From Brachypterus glaber (Eukaryota; Arthropoda; Insecta; Coleoptera; Kateretidae), in NCBI GenBank assembly GCA_958510825.1, contig OY294044.1, positions 70,196,095-70,260,094 on the forward strand: DNA of 64,000 bases, written 5' to 3'. The position numbers and the translations under genes are program-made. The notes beneath the pieces were generated by a model, which saw only the letters and a program-made list of their open reading frames with translations, did no database searches and was not told where the DNA came from. Of the stretch, positions 23,699-35,059 are shown in pieces (position 1 is the first letter of the stretch; each line of letters begins with the position of its first letter).

Positions 23699-24203
23699 TA
23701 TTTATTTAAAATTTAAATTAAAGACAACTTATTGATTACATTGTCTATAAAAAAGTCCTTCTGACCTTCACCTTTAATTATCTTGTTCTTTATAGATTCT
23801 ATTATAATTCTTAAGTGTTTAACTTTAAAACTTTGTAGTTATATTAATTATATCTAAGTTTACTTTTTCTTAGTTAAAAAAAATCATTAATAATGTTGTT
23901 ACTAGCATTGTTAATAGTTTTTATATATTCTCTATGCAGCTATACTAAAATATATGTTTTACGTTATACCGGAGAATTAGCAGCAATTATCCCAACAAAA
24001 CACTTTGCGGCTCAAAGTTTTCTTCTTAAAAATTTAGTTCGCAAGGCCTTCATGTCGCAATTTTGTTCTCGCACGTCTTTAATTTCTCACAAAACACAAG
24101 TTTGTAAAATTGTGTTTCAGATATTGCAATATTCCAATACTTCCAGTATTAGGTATATTTATTTTATCTTAATATTTATTTTTATTCCATAAAAAAAGAA
24201 TGT

Positions 24204-24945
24204 TACATATTGAATTGGGAACAAAAAAAGCAGAGATAAAATTTTAATGCTGCAGAGCAATTCTTTAATAAAAACTAACCAAAAAGGTATTCGTTACGGA
24301 ATAACCTAAATTTTATATTAAAGGAGTAATAGCCTTTTAAAAAGTAACATTTTTTGTGTCGCAGAATGTTACTTCCTCTTAGGGCCACTTGCACCAACGA
24401 TGGTTTAACTTTAATCTTGGATTAAATGGACGGTCAACCAATCGGAACGCAGCATTTTTAACTTAAACTCGGTTTAGTCGAGATAATCCCAGATCAAAAT
24501 TTGGTGCAAGTGGTCCTTAATACCATCTTTTTTGAAAACGTTTTTCTCTTACTGTATTACAGTATATGACATTTTTTATGTATTTTTACTTAAGGAATCT
24601 ATATTTTTTACAAAACATCCAAATACGCACCAAAAAATACACATAATAAAGTTTGGACCAAAAGTGTGTTAAGCCTTACATATTTTGACCGTCTAGCCAC
24701 GCCTATGAATAAATTTTAAAAAATAAAATCACATAAACTAATTTTCCTTAATAATACTAGTAAACATTTAAAACCTTGTCGCTCTAGCTTAAAGGGTGCC
24801 AGAATTAAAACCTTAGTAAAATTTTAAAGGGCCGTAGCTCCCGTAGGGCTTATTTCTGGACCAACCTTTACAGGAACTTTTTTAATATTTTTGGATATAG
24901 AATCACCTTTTAAATTTTGGCATGCCAGTTACTGATCAGCCTGTA
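24204..24945 (-). mobile_element. Repeat family A, copy 3, inverted and interrupted
   Basis: Read on the minus strand this follows family A from its TACAGGCTGATC-type end at 24945 through 'GGTGATTCTATATCC', 'GGGAGCTACGGCCCTTTAAA', 'GGAAGTAACATTCTGCG' to 'ACATATTGAATTGGG'-type sequence at 24204. The last 150 bp present in copies 1 and 2 are missing. It is interrupted by the 135-bp Harbinger MITE at 24382-24516. Confidence 0.7.
24382..24516. mobile_element. PIF/Harbinger-type MITE, 135 bp
   Basis: Termini GGGCCACTTGCACCAACG and 'TTGGTGCAAGTGGTCC' are inverted, and the element is flanked by TTA on both sides (24379-24381 and 24517-24519). A 3-bp TTA duplication with G-rich termini is the PIF/Harbinger signature (family knowledge). 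The corresponding position in family A copies 1 and 2 has a single uninterrupted TTA-type site, which serves as the empty site and confirms the borders. Confidence 0.85.
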
Positions 24946-25040
24946 TATCATATTAATTGACAGCTCACTTTAAAGGTCTTTTGATTCCGGTTTCAACAGT
25001 TTTTTAGTTATATTTTTACTATTGTTTTATTAAGTTAGTT

Positions 25041-25274
25041 AACCAGTTCAAATACCTAGGACATATCCTTACTAGTGATCTGTCAGACAATCCTGACATA
25101 CAAAGGCAATACAAGGCACTTTGTATACGGGCAAACATGCTTGCCCGACACTTTCATAAATACAATTCTGATGTCAAAAAACTATTATTCCAAACATCAT
25201 CTGTAATTTGTTTGGTCTTTAAGAGACAGGCTCAGTGCCTATGGCTCATTTATCTAAAATTTGAATTAATTTGA
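25041..25274 (+). pseudogene. Non-LTR reverse transcriptase relic (C-terminal part of RT domain)
   Basis: An open stretch of 77 codons ending in TGA at 25272-25274 reads NQFKYLGHILTSD, then a Q/R-rich segment with LCIRANMLARHFHKY and SDVKKLLFQTSSV. The FKYLGHxx(T/S) block followed by xxRANMLxxxF is the conserved sequence after the catalytic YADD in CR1/jockey-like non-LTR reverse transcriptases (family knowledge). The catalytic part upstream and the endonuclease are missing. The remaining 3' end ('CLWLIYLKFELI') probably contains a small deletion relative to intact relatives. With the 3' UTR and tail it forms a 5'-truncated, dead copy. Confidence 0.75.
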
Positions 25275-25693
25275 AGGGATAATTGGGGGAGTGAGTCTCT
25301 GCTCACTGATGCTGATTTGCATCTGTCATGAATTTTTGGGTGTTGCGACGAGGAAGGTGGGAGGAGGATTTGGGGGGATGGAGTAGGGATTGGAGGGAGG
25401 TGTGGGGTATTCCAAACTTATTGTTCAAACCTTTATATACCTGAGCAGTGATACAACTATACTTTAGGATAGTGGAATAATCTGCGCATGTGCTTTAATA
25501 ATACCTTTAGACAAATAAATAACTACCTAGATGCTCCAGTGCGAGTGATATGTTTAAACAAGCTCATTTACCGGACTTTTTATGCAGATTTATGATTTTC
25601 GGTTTCCGCGAGCGTCTATTTATTTGGACTTATGGCTTATAATTTTATTTTAAGGCTGAAATAAAGTTATTATTATTATTACTATTATTATTA
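25275..25693 (+). mobile_element. 3' UTR and (TTA)n tail of the CR1/jockey-like copy
   Basis: Follows the RT relic directly. It includes a G-rich stretch (25350-25410) and ends 'GGCTGAAATAAAGTTATT' plus an interrupted (TTA)n run to about 25693. A short-unit microsatellite tail of this sort is typical of CR1/jockey-group 3' ends. Beyond the tail starts a fragment of the family at 46.2-47.4 kb, which may be the insertion target. Confidence 0.65.
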
Positions 25694-25695
25694 TG

Positions 25696-25832
25696 TCCAA
25701 ACATGTCATTACGATTGTTTTTTACAAAAAAAAATATTCAAAATATTAAAAAAACATAAATGTAAGTTAAATTTGTCAATATCTCAAAACCATGTTTTTT
25801 GACTTAGTGTTTTTTACTTGTAAGCCTACGAT
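25696..25832 (+). repeat. Fragment of repeat family D (right end)
   Basis: Matches 47282-47431 in order: 'CATGTCATT..', 'GTAAGTTAAATTTGTCAATA', 'TCTCAAAACCATGTTTTT', then 'TTTTTTACTTGTAAGCC'. It begins right at the end of the non-LTR tail. Confidence 0.6.
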
Positions 25833-25860
25833 ATAACATTACCTAATGTAGTTTATATTA

Positions 25861-26071
25861 AGGCAGGTAGTCGTAACTAACTTTATTTATTGACATTTGA
25901 ATAAATTTAACATCCAATAGCTTGGTTAATGTTAGTTTTTAACGACAGTTTAATGATACTATAAATATTCTATGACAATTGAATAAAACATTAAAGTTTT
26001 TAGTCAATAAATTTTGAACTTGATAAATTGAAATTATTCCTAAAAGTTTAATATTTAATGACTACCTATTC
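25861..26071. mobile_element. Possible short MITE
   Basis: AGGCAGGTAGTCGTAACTAA at the left and 'TTAATGACTACCTATT' at the right give about 12 bp of inverted terminus (AGGTAGTC..GACTACCT). The interior is AT-rich and non-coding. Support is limited to the short termini. Confidence 0.35.
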
Positions 26072-26718
26072 GATTGTGACATTTAAAGGGATATTTGATA
26101 TTTAAGTTTTGGCTTTAAAATTTGATTTTACAGACTGTTTCTAAAAAGTAAAATAGTTGAAGGTGATTGACTGAATGTCATTAAAACGAATGAAATTTGA
26201 AATTTACGTCAAACAAAAGTTAATAAATTATTAGTCCAAGTCCACTTTTGTGGTGGGTAATTTTTTGTATTAAAATGCTTAGAAGGAGTAAAAGTAAATA
26301 TTTTCCAATCAAAGAATAATTCGGTATCTTCACCCGAGTAGATAACACTTACTTTGGCCCCTCCTTAATATTTATAAAAAGTCCCAGCGCAAAAATGGAC
26401 ATAGAAGTCTATGTAGATCCTGAACTAAATTAAAAAAATATATTTTATAAACTTAAAAAGCGATCAAAAGAAAAAAAAAACTTCACACGTTTTAAAGTAA
26501 TACATTTAGTTTTTATACGCTTTTCTTGTTTTTTTTTATTAGTTATTTAGTCAGTTTAACGTAAACTGATAAAGTTAAAAAACTAAGTTTGTTAGGTAAT
26601 TTAACTGTTAAATTGTTAACAATTAAATTAAAAATTGTAATTTACAATGTTATTTAATAAAAATAAGAAAATGGTATTTGTTTATACTGTTAAATAGCTT
26701 ATAATAGTTATTTATAAT
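26072..26718. other. AT-rich intergenic stretch, nothing recognised
   Basis: Homopolymer-rich sequence without paired termini, arrays or reading frames that could be supported. Confidence 0.4.
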
Positions 26719-26838
26719 ACAAGGGCGAAAAGTTAAATTTTTTGATTGAGTAGGGTTTTAGAAGCCGAGGGCCAGCCGAGGCCGACCCGAGTGTAATAAA
26801 CCTACGAAATCAAAATTTAACTTTTCGCCCGTGTATTA
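26719..26838. mobile_element. Hairpin MITE, 120 bp
   Basis: ATACAAGGGCGAAAAGTTAA (left) pairs with 'TTAACTTTTCGCCCGTGTAT' (right), arms about 31 bp. The loop is GC-rich and internally repetitive (GCCGAGGGCCAGCCGAGGCC). It is similar in layout to the hairpin at 8171-8238. Confidence 0.75.
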
Positions 26839-29800
26839 ATTATACAGTATTTTTTATTCGATTTTTACTAATTATAATAAATTATTAAAATATATTTAAT
26901 TTTAAATTGCCAAAAATATTTCCTTTTACTTTATTAAAATAAATAAAATAAAATAGTTATCTATGACAATTTGCTATCCAATCAAATCGCTAAAAAAAAC
27001 AATTGAATGGTTTCTTTTGCGTGCGGTTTTATTTTCAAATTAGCTTAGTGTTTTGATTAATTTGTGTTAAAATGTATTTATTTTGAACATATTAATACTT
27101 CTGATACGTTTCTATAAATATTATAAATATTGAAATTGATTTTACAATTTAAATTTTGTCCGTGAATGAATCATAATGCAGTAACAAGGTAAATTATATT
27201 TGAGATAAGATTATTAAATAAAAAAGTTTCTTCTACAAACAGGAATGGAATACTATTATTAAAAATATTAGGTCTAAAATGTCAATAATCTTATTAATAC
27301 AAATGAATTAATTTATGGACTAAAAACTTAAATTATTTTACTTGAAATATATAACAAATCTGATTGTATCTGGAATGAATACCAAATTCGCCATCACTGG
27401 TTGTACGTGAAGCAGATTTTAATTAACTTCATTTAGTCGAAAGCAAGAAAAATGCATTTAATTAAGGTGTATGAAGGTTAATTTACGAAATAAAAAAGTT
27501 GGAATAATCAAGATACTGTAACTTTTTATTTTGAAAGTAGAAAATGTAAGGGGAAAGTTTTTATTTTATTTAAAAAACTTCTACTAATAAGTAATTTGAT
27601 CGGATAAATAATATTTTATATGGATGGTTTTAGAGTTAAAGTTTCGCACACCAATTTAATGCCAAAATTGATAGCCAAATTATTACTAATTATAAAATTT
27701 ATAAAAATTAGAATTTTACAACAATCGAATCTTTGTGATATCAAATCACTGACTATGTATATTACATAACTAGTGTGGAAAGTGACATATTTCACACGAG
27801 TGAAGAAACTCCACGAGTGTACGAAATACACTTTTCAACGAGTTATGTACTCTATTTTTCCTATCCTATCCTGAAAAAATATAAAGTTTCTTAATTTAAT
27901 ATTTTCTGATTTTTATTACTTATTCAAAGAATTTTTGAGAAAAAGAAAGCATAAAAAGCAAAAAATAGCATACAAATGTATGTATGTTAAACAGGAAATA
28001 TGATTTTCTTGTACTTTTAGTTTTCTTAGTTTTAAATTAAATAAAATATTATACAATAGAATACCTAGCTGTTTAATAGGTTGCCTATAACGCATGCCTC
28101 TTTTGTAAGTTAAGACAAGACAGTTTACTAATTAATTTAGATTTCTTTAGATATGTTCTCATATAAAACAGTAAAATTGTACTATTTTACGATTTAATAA
28201 GAAAAAGACCTTGGATTTTGATGTTTTTTATAAAATGTAAGGTAACTAAATAAAAAATTAAGCAATTTTTATAAAATCTAGACATAAATAAAACACTCCA
28301 AGTTATATCTTAGTCAATCTAGCAAGGTTTCTATTTTTGACATGAAAAACAGAGGTTACAACGTAAATTAAGGCAAACCTACATACGTGAAATTAGGCAA
28401 ACCTACATAAATAAATATCAAACTAGGTTTGGACTTTTTGATGAAAATATCAAACAAGTGTGATATAAGGGGTTTTCTAAAGAAAAAAAGAGTGTGCTAA
28501 ATGTCATTTTCATAGGGTATCGTAGGAAAAGTCCTTATCCTTTAAATTAAATTGTTCCAGAATTGGTGGATGAAAAATTTGAACTCACTCAAGTTTTTTG
28601 TCAAAAATATCAATTGACTTATTATTAGTTATATTATAATCTAATTAAAACTTGTGTATGTTACATCGACAAAAACTGTCTTTTCGACAGATTGTCATGT
28701 TTTCGAATAATTGATCGCAAAAATTATACCATAGAATGAAAAGCGTTATAATATTTTTACTTTCCTCTTTTTTGTTTCTTGTTTTACAGCTCACTAGCTA
28801 AAAGACTATATGATTTTCAGATTTAAAAATATTTAAAAATTAGGTTCCTAATCTATCTGTCTCTACGTACAGGTGTCCTATTTTTCTTTATCCGATAACT
28901 GAAGAACGGATTATTATATCGATAAAAATATTTCAGGAAAAATCAAGTTACGCAAGAGAAAGAACCTTACAGTTTTTGAAAAACCCTATTAAAAAAAAAT
29001 AAATAAAAAAGTTAGAAATGGCGCAAATTTTTAAAGAATTATAAAAAATAGAAGTAAAAGTCCGATAAAATTAAAATTTTCAGAGGGCATTACATTAATT
29101 GAGCGTCAGATAAAAAGGGCTCTTGCAAGTCAAGAGGCAAAAAGAGACTAAAATATTGTTAAGGGCAAAAGCGAGACAAATGCTGTGGTATGCATTTCTG
29201 GAATCCTTGTTAAACAACGATCTCAAAAATGCATAAAACCAAAAATCCGTTTTTTTTTTGCAGGATATTTTGTCTTAGGACTGCGGCATTTGAATGTATA
29301 CATACATATTATGTATGTATATGCATATTCACGGTTTGTTTACTATAGATTCAAACGTAAGGGCTACGATTCAAAGTATATGGATTATAACAACTTTCCT
29401 TAAAAAGCTTTAAGGGCAAATATGAATCGAAAATATGAAGTAAGGGTTAATCCCTTTATTGATTTTTACTTTATATCTACCTGACTATAATTTTAAATTA
29501 AAAAAGAAACACTTCGATTAAAGCAAAACGAGGGTCATCCCTTTCGTTTAGGCTACCCTTGTTCTCCTATATCAAAATAATGGCCCAAGGGTATAATAAT
29601 TTACTCCATTTCCATAATTCGTGACGACAGAGTTCAGAAACAAATAATATAATTCGAAAATAAATATTCATATTTTGAATAATTTATACACTGAGAAAAA
29701 ACATTTTACGTAACGGACGATTTGAGCGAATGTTCACCAGAAATTAAAGAAAGGCAGAGATTTGTAATGCCGTTTATAGACATAACAAAACACGTGACTT

Positions 29801-30077
29801 AATCGTGGAAAAATTTATATTTTGTTTTTTTTGCAAGTTTTCTAGTATTAATTTTAATAAGCTGTAAAGATGTATACGAATTCCATTATATATCTACTAT
29901 TACTACAGTGGATCGTACATTGAATTTTTCCAAATAACGTTAAAACTATTCAAAGCGCAAAATAAAATATTGCTGCCATTAAAAGAATACTTTCCCTGTA
30001 GGTCTGGGTTCAAAACATAAAATTTAGTTAAAAGAATGAAGTTTTAAATTTAAAAAAAATTAAAAATTAACATTAAG
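26839..30077. other. Long AT-rich intergenic region
   Basis: No gene is supported. Noted structures: a hairpin at 27769-27848 (ATAACTAGTG..AAAGTG with CACGAGTG, inverse at the right), a short direct repeat AAATTAGGCAAACCTACATA near 28365-28412, and TATGTATG-type simple sequence near 29305-29325. A 72-codon frame at 29185-29403 has no recognisable motif and lies in ordinary AT-rich DNA. Confidence 0.4.
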
Positions 30078-30652
30078 GGGTTTCCTAGTGACTTTTCTAG
30101 AAAAATGCAAAAAACATGATTTATGTATTTTTTTTATGGTTTTTTGGAACTAAAACAAAAAACAGAAAATGATAAAACTAATCTGACTTTTAATTTGAAT
30201 TTTAGCGATCAAAATACATCGAAAACTATATTTAGTTTTTTTTTTCACGAAATTTTGAAAACTGTAGTAGCGCAAACAGCGCGTAACAGCTAAACAAACA
30301 AAAAGTATCTTGATCTGGAGACGAGACGTATATATTCCTGTGTATTTTGACACGATAAATCCAAATCCGCCACCAGAATTGGCCCAACGGGTCTTGGTTT
30401 GGCCCTAACCTCAAAAAACACCTCAAAATTGCCAAAATTGCCCTTGCACTGCTACGTTTTCAAAGTCCTGCAAGAGTCAAAATTTCGTGAAAAATAAACT
30501 AAATATGGTTATCGATGTATTTTGCTCCATAGAATTCAAATTTGAAGTCAGATTAGTTTTATCATATTCCCTTTTTTTTAATTTAAAAAAATACAAAAAC
30601 CATAAAAAATCATGTTTTTTGCATTTTTCTCGAAAATCACTGGGAAGCCCAC
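30078..30652. repeat. Foldback, about 575 bp
   Basis: The left arm 30078-30275 is inverted at 30462-30652. Shared words are AAATGCAAAAAACATGATTT, 'GATAAAACTAATCTGACTT', 'CAAAATACATCGA' and 'TTTCACGAAATTTTGA'. The loop has GCGCAAACAGCGCG. The three small frames in this area are shadows of the arms. Confidence 0.7.
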
Positions 30653-31027
30653 TAATCTGACTTCGGATTTGGACAAGCGATGAAAAATACATAAGAATAG
30701 ATGTCTTGTAAAAAGTTCAGGGTACTATTTTATTTTGTGGGTCTGTGTAATTTACTATTTTGAATTTTTTTTGTTGTTCATGTGTAATTTTACGCTATAA
30801 TTGTCGACAGTCTGATTAAATTCACTGATCCATAAAAAGCATTCAACAAAGCAATTTGTCTGTAATGTTCAATATTTCGAAATGATCAGGAATATGTAGT
30901 AAAGGGGAATGCAGTTATAACTTTATAATGAACAGGTAATAGGAATATGCGTAGAAGCAGGGAGATTTCAGTCTAAGATTAAGATAGCTAGGGTGGCCGT
31001 CCTTGTCACGTGGATTACGGTAGAATG

Positions 31028-31740
31028 CAAAACAAGCCGTGAAGATACGCATACGCATCCACTATATATTATCCGCAGTAAATGGTATTTCCCAAATACA
31101 AAAATACAAAAATACAAAAAAAAAAAAATAAAAAAAAATATATTTTATTTTAAAAGATCTATTTTTAAAAAACGAAAAATTACAAAAAAAAATCAAAAAA
31201 CTAAAAAAAATTTTTAATTTATTTTTATTTTCTTTTTTTCAAAAGTGTTTTAATATTTTTTTTTAAGTTTTTACCCCTCATAACGTTTTTGGGGGGATTA
31301 CTTTCAAAATTTGTGGAATTGATCTTTATAATTAAAGTAATTTTTCCTGAAAAAGTTACGTTAATCGGAATTTTTTTTCAGATTTTTTTGATTTTAACCT
31401 CCATAACTTTTTGGTTTTGGGGGGATTACTTCCAAAAACAATAAGGATCTGCCCCTCATAGAATTTGATTTTTTCTGAAAATTTCAAGTCAATTCGATTA
31501 TTCGTTCTTGTGTTATCGTAGGTATTCACAAAAATCGTGACATCGGACAGACAGACAGACAGAAGGAGGAACGGACGAAATAAAAAAAAAATTCTTATTC
31601 ATGCTTTCATGAAACAAATTTATATCCAAAAGTTTTTTGTCTAGGTTTTTGAAAATTTTTGAAAATTCGAAACTACCTTATACATAATTTATTATAATAT
31701 TATTTTAGTGCAGGCGCTGTGAATAATATATTCTTCACAG
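31028..31740 (+). repeat. Dispersed repeat family E, copy 1
   Basis: It begins AAAACAAGCCGTGAAGATA (also at about 47870), then long A/T runs, a GACAGACAGACAGACAG run at about 31548, 'TTTTTTGTCTAGG' and 'GAAAATTCGA'. Other copies: 35066-35260 and 47868-48005. At about 31708 a segment GCAGGCGCTGTGAATAATA is present in inverted orientation at 35282-35300. A 74-codon lysine-rich frame here is low-complexity and not a gene. Confidence 0.45.
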
Positions 31741-31907
31741 CGTACGTGTAAGTCACAGATACAATTTTTGTCCAGCAATTATTAACGTAGTTTCTGTTCT
31801 CACCCCAACTAGGTTTCTCCCTATTCAGTAAAAATCACCAATATATTTCTGCTAATTAGCTCAATCTTGCCTGAAACCCAAGTAAAATCAAATTTAAGAG
31901 AACTCTC

Positions 31908-31945
31908 TTACGATGTTATTATTAACTTTAATAATAACATCGTAA
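31908..31945. repeat. Near-perfect 38-bp palindrome
   Basis: Two 18-bp perfect arms (left arm TTACGATGTTATTATTAA) are separated by CT. It is flanked on the right by a stretch (31960-32110) with a GGCTCGAGTCTC-like B-box on the minus strand. Confidence 0.8.
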
Positions 31946-32570
31946 AAGACCAGCCTTACCGTATAGTCGGTGACAAGTCTCCACGTCACAAAGTGAGCAG
32001 ACATACTGTAAGTCTCGATGCCACATCGCAATGCACTGCATAAATAAAAGATTGTCTTCCACCGCTGAGACTCGAGCCCACGCTGAAATAAGTAAAGGCC
32101 AAATCCTCCGCAGCTTCTGCCTTATCCAAGTAAAGTTATTAAAGTTTACGAAAAAAAAAGAAAAAAAGATTTATACATTTATTTATAAATTGTATTGGTT
32201 TAGAAAAATTTAATATATTTTATATATTTAACATATATAGTCTCTAAAGGAATCTTAAAAAATTAATAAACAAAAACATTTTCAAATTTAGAGACAAAGA
32301 AATAAAAAAGTTAAATAACGGAAAGGCTAGTTTTTAAAAAAAGAAAGAAACAAATTAAATTAAACAGACAGGCGAACTTATATAAGCTTTTGTACAAATA
32401 AAGAAGTAAACTTAAGCGCATTATGTTGTATAAATTCTAAAACAGTGCTATAATATTGCTTTGCTTAAAAGATATACCTTCTGGTTTATTTACATCTAAA
32501 CTTCTGATAGCTGTAAAAACCCCTAGGTAAAATTTAATCATATTTATGATATATAATAATTTTATTACAT

Positions 32571-32576
32571 TAAATT
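32571..32576 (-). terminator. Candidate polyadenylation signal for the V-ATPase gene
   Basis: AATAAA on the minus strand, about 90 bases after the stop codon of the subunit c gene. It is the first canonical hexamer downstream and a sensible 3' UTR length. In AT-rich DNA the hexamer is common, so this is only suggestive. Confidence 0.4.
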
Positions 32577-32666
32577 AACTAAACGTTTTCTTATTGTATT
32601 TAAAAATAAAGTAAGCTTTAAACACCTTTGTTTTAAACCTCAACTAAATACAAATAATTAAAAACC

Positions 32667-33146
32667 CTATTTTGTATACATATAACAAGCAACGATAAGC
32701 CCATAAAGTCCCAACACTTCTGCAAAAATTAACATCAGCACCATACCCACGAATAATTTCGGTTGCTGTGCCGTACCTCTTACGCAGGCATCTCCGACGA
32801 TCCCAATTGTACATCCTGCTGCCAGTCCTGAAAGCCCCACCGACAGTCCCGCTCCCAAATGCACAAATCCTTTGTACAGGGAATACTTGTCTGGCTTTTC
32901 AATGTTGGTTAAAATGAGCACGGCTATCACCAATCCGTAAATCGCTATTATTCCTGCCATTACAACAGGAATGATTGATTTCATTATTAAATCTGGACGC
33001 ATTATGGACATTGCCGCTATTCCAGTGCCGGATTTTGCAGTGCCGTATGCTGCACCCATTGAGGTGAATATTATTGCTGATGCGGCACCCATTATGCCAA
33101 AAAATGGTGCGTAGACTGGTTTTTCTTCGGGTAGTTCTTGAGACAT
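32667..33146 (-). CDS. Vha16: V-ATPase V0 subunit c, 16 kDa proteolipid, single exon
   Basis: The 159-residue product is the proton-translocating proteolipid of the V0 rotor of the vacuolar ATPase, in endomembranes and some plasma membranes. It shows four hydrophobic helices (about 11-35, 55-80, 93-117 and 130-156). It carries the two hallmark repeats [10 protein letters not shown] (31-40) and [15 protein letters not shown] (115-129), and the essential proton-carrying glutamate, E143 in FAEVLGLYG. Length equals the family norm (155-160). The ATG at 33146 is the natural start, and no acceptor-like polypyrimidine tract precedes it, so the gene seems uninterrupted. Oddities: Cys at 121 where family members usually have Gly (GDAGVRG), plus Cys at 112 and 154, and a slightly divergent N-terminus and loop (NIEKPDKY). 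These hint at a duplicated, possibly tissue-restricted paralogue or an old retrocopy still under constraint. The family assignment is certain; orthology to the main Vha16-1 gene is not. Confidence 0.95.
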   Translation of the reverse strand: MSQELPEEKPVYAPFFGIMGAASAIIFTSMGAAYGTAKSGTGIAAMSIMRPDLIMKSIIPVVMAGIIAIYGLVIAVLILTNIEKPDKYSLYKGFVHLGAGLSVGLSGLAAGCTIGIVGDACVRGTAQQPKLFVGMVLMLIFAEVLGLYGLIVACYMYTK

Positions 33147-33794
33147 GCTTCTTGGTTTTTAACAATTATAATTGTTTTTTTATTTTTATTTATAATTATA
33201 AATATATTACAATGTAGCTTATTATTTTTCTTAAAACTAGTTCTTATCGAATTATTGTCAGTTTGACACAATTAGGTGCAAAAATCTTTCTTAATTGACG
33301 GACATCTTAAATTAACTTGGATGCGTAATATCATATAAAAAGTGTTTTAATTAATTTTGGGCCGATGATCGCTTTTATTTCATTGACTGATTAAAATATA
33401 ATTATTTAAAAATAATATTAATAATTTTAAGCAATAATATTATAAATCTTTCCTTGTTCCAATTAAAAAGATTAATCATTATTTCAATGGTAATCAATGA
33501 GTTATATTGTTCTAATAAACTTGGCCAATATACTACAATACTTAGACAGCGCTAAAGGGCATAATTGTTGCAAAATCCACCTTTTACCTTTATTTGTGTG
33601 TTGTCAAAAATTGTAAACCCGCATACTAAACTCAGGGCGTCTATTCGGCCAATGGGCGCACTTAAGGAGGTTCGTTTTGATCATTATTGCAGTTAAACAG
33701 TTGAAGAAACTTTTTAGTCTTCATTGATTCATCCACTTTGAGTGAGCCTACTATAGTATAGTACAGTTAAAATTAATAGGATATCACCAGTAGT
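33147..33794. other. Upstream region of the V-ATPase gene
   Basis: Very AT-rich with no recognised core promoter. Low-complexity TTATAATTATAAATATATTA lies about 40-65 bases upstream of the start codon. No repeat was recognised until family C begins near 33795. Confidence 0.35.
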
Positions 33795-34350
33795 CGGCGT
33801 AAACTCAGTTATGACTCATCATCGTTAAAAATAAACACAAAACATAGGCTTGCGGAATAATTTTGCCGAATTATGATGACTAATTTGTTACATACAACAA
33901 TATTGACTATACATATTAACTATAACATATGTATATCGGTGTTTTTCAAAGAAAAAACCGACATTCGATTTTTATCTTTTAAGTATGCGAAAGCTTTAAT
34001 TTTAATTAATCGATAACTTTTTTTCCCACCTTACTCGTTTAAATTGAATCATTAAAAAAAATCAAGATAAAAAGAAATAAAAATGTAAATATTTAAAACC
34101 TCACGTCAACGCCAGAGTCGACGCGGCGCCTATGCGAGTACTGGAAATTCGCCGAGTACTGGATATCACAACATAATTTTTTAAACTTTACATTCCGGAA
34201 TTAAATTTTATTCAAACTCGGGATAGACATTTTAAGTAGCCATTATCTGCAGACTGCAATATAAAAAATGCGAAAATATCAGATTAACTTTTTTATTATT
34301 AATAATAATATATTACTTATACACTGGCGCCTTCGCCAAAATTCTAAAAG
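33795..34350. repeat. Repeat family C, copy 2
   Basis: Parallels 23230-23520 with short indels ('CAGTTATGACTCATCATCG', 'GGAATAATTTTGCCGAATTA', 'GCGCCTATGCGAGTACTGG') and then continues to GGCGCCTTCGCCAAAATTCT at about 34326-34345, the inverse of the family's left end. No coding. Confidence 0.55.
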
Positions 34351-34356
34351 TATATA

Positions 34357-35017
34357 CCGTAGGGTCCAAAAGTAACCTCCTCCCTCTTAACTTTTGAACC
34401 AGTTGAGATATCGATTTTAAATTTAAAACACTAAAAGTCCAAACTATTTCTTCGCATATATTAATTATTTTCATCTCTTAAAATGTGTAGAGGGGGGTAT
34501 GGGGAGATATTTTTTCAAAGAAAAAGGGTTGTATCGCATATAATTTTAAAGCTTATAAAATTTTATATTTAACTATATTTTTTATTTTTTAAACTTTTTT
34601 CTAAGGTTTTATTTTTGTGTGAATTTTCCTTTATATCAGTTAAAATTAGTTTAAATAAAAGTACAATTTACGTTTTTGCAACATAAAAGAAATAATTTTT
34701 CAATTTTTTTTTGTTGACTTTTTTAAAGAAATTTTGACGAAAATACCCATTTTTAACCTTATTTTGAACCCCAAAAAAAATGTTTAAAAAATTAAAAAAT
34801 ATATTGTTAAATAGAAAATTTTATAAGCTTTAAAACGATGTATCACACGACCCCCTTTCTATTAAAAAAAATCCCCCTATGCCCCCCTGACCACCTTTTA
34901 AGAGATACAAATATCAAATATATTCAAAAAGATGGTTTGGGTTGTCTTATTTAAGTGTTTTAAATTTGACATCTCAACTCATTCAAATGTCACCCCCCTG
35001 ACTTTTGGACCGCACTG
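34357..35017. mobile_element. Tc1-type foldback MITE, copy 1, 661 bp
   Basis: Ends CCGTAGGGTCCAAAAGT and ACTTTTGGACCGCACTG are inverted and flanked by TA (34355-34356 and 35018-35019). The arms are long (over 150 bp), sharing 'AACTTTTGAACCAGTTGAGA', 'ATCTCTTAAAATGTG' and 'GGGGGTATGGGG'. The terminus CAGTGCGGTCCAAAAGT and the TA duplication fit Tc1-like elements. The family's second copy is 56927-57647. Confidence 0.75.
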
Positions 35018-35059
35018 TATACAGTATATTGTAAAAGTATGATATATTTCGTAATGGGT

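Noticed and set aside
23893..24192. 99-codon frame with a hydrophobic N-terminus
   Set aside because: No recognisable motif, no flanking gene signals, and a low-complexity Ile/Phe-rich C-terminus in AT-rich DNA. It is the longest unexplained ATG frame but I cannot support it as a gene.
30993..31217. 74-codon lysine-rich frame
   Set aside because: Its second half is a poly-A-like run inside repeat family E.
31548..31570. GACAGACA run as a functional simple repeat
   Set aside because: It is a recurring part of dispersed family E (also near 35068) and not an independent array.
31960..32110. Minus-strand tRNA-derived SINE
   Set aside because: Only a GGCTCGAGTCTC B-box-like word and a GC-richer body support it. 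No A-box, tail or second copy was found, so it is not listed as a feature.
32899..33165. 88-codon minus-strand frame overlapping the V-ATPase gene
   Set aside because: Out-of-frame shadow of the subunit c coding sequence.
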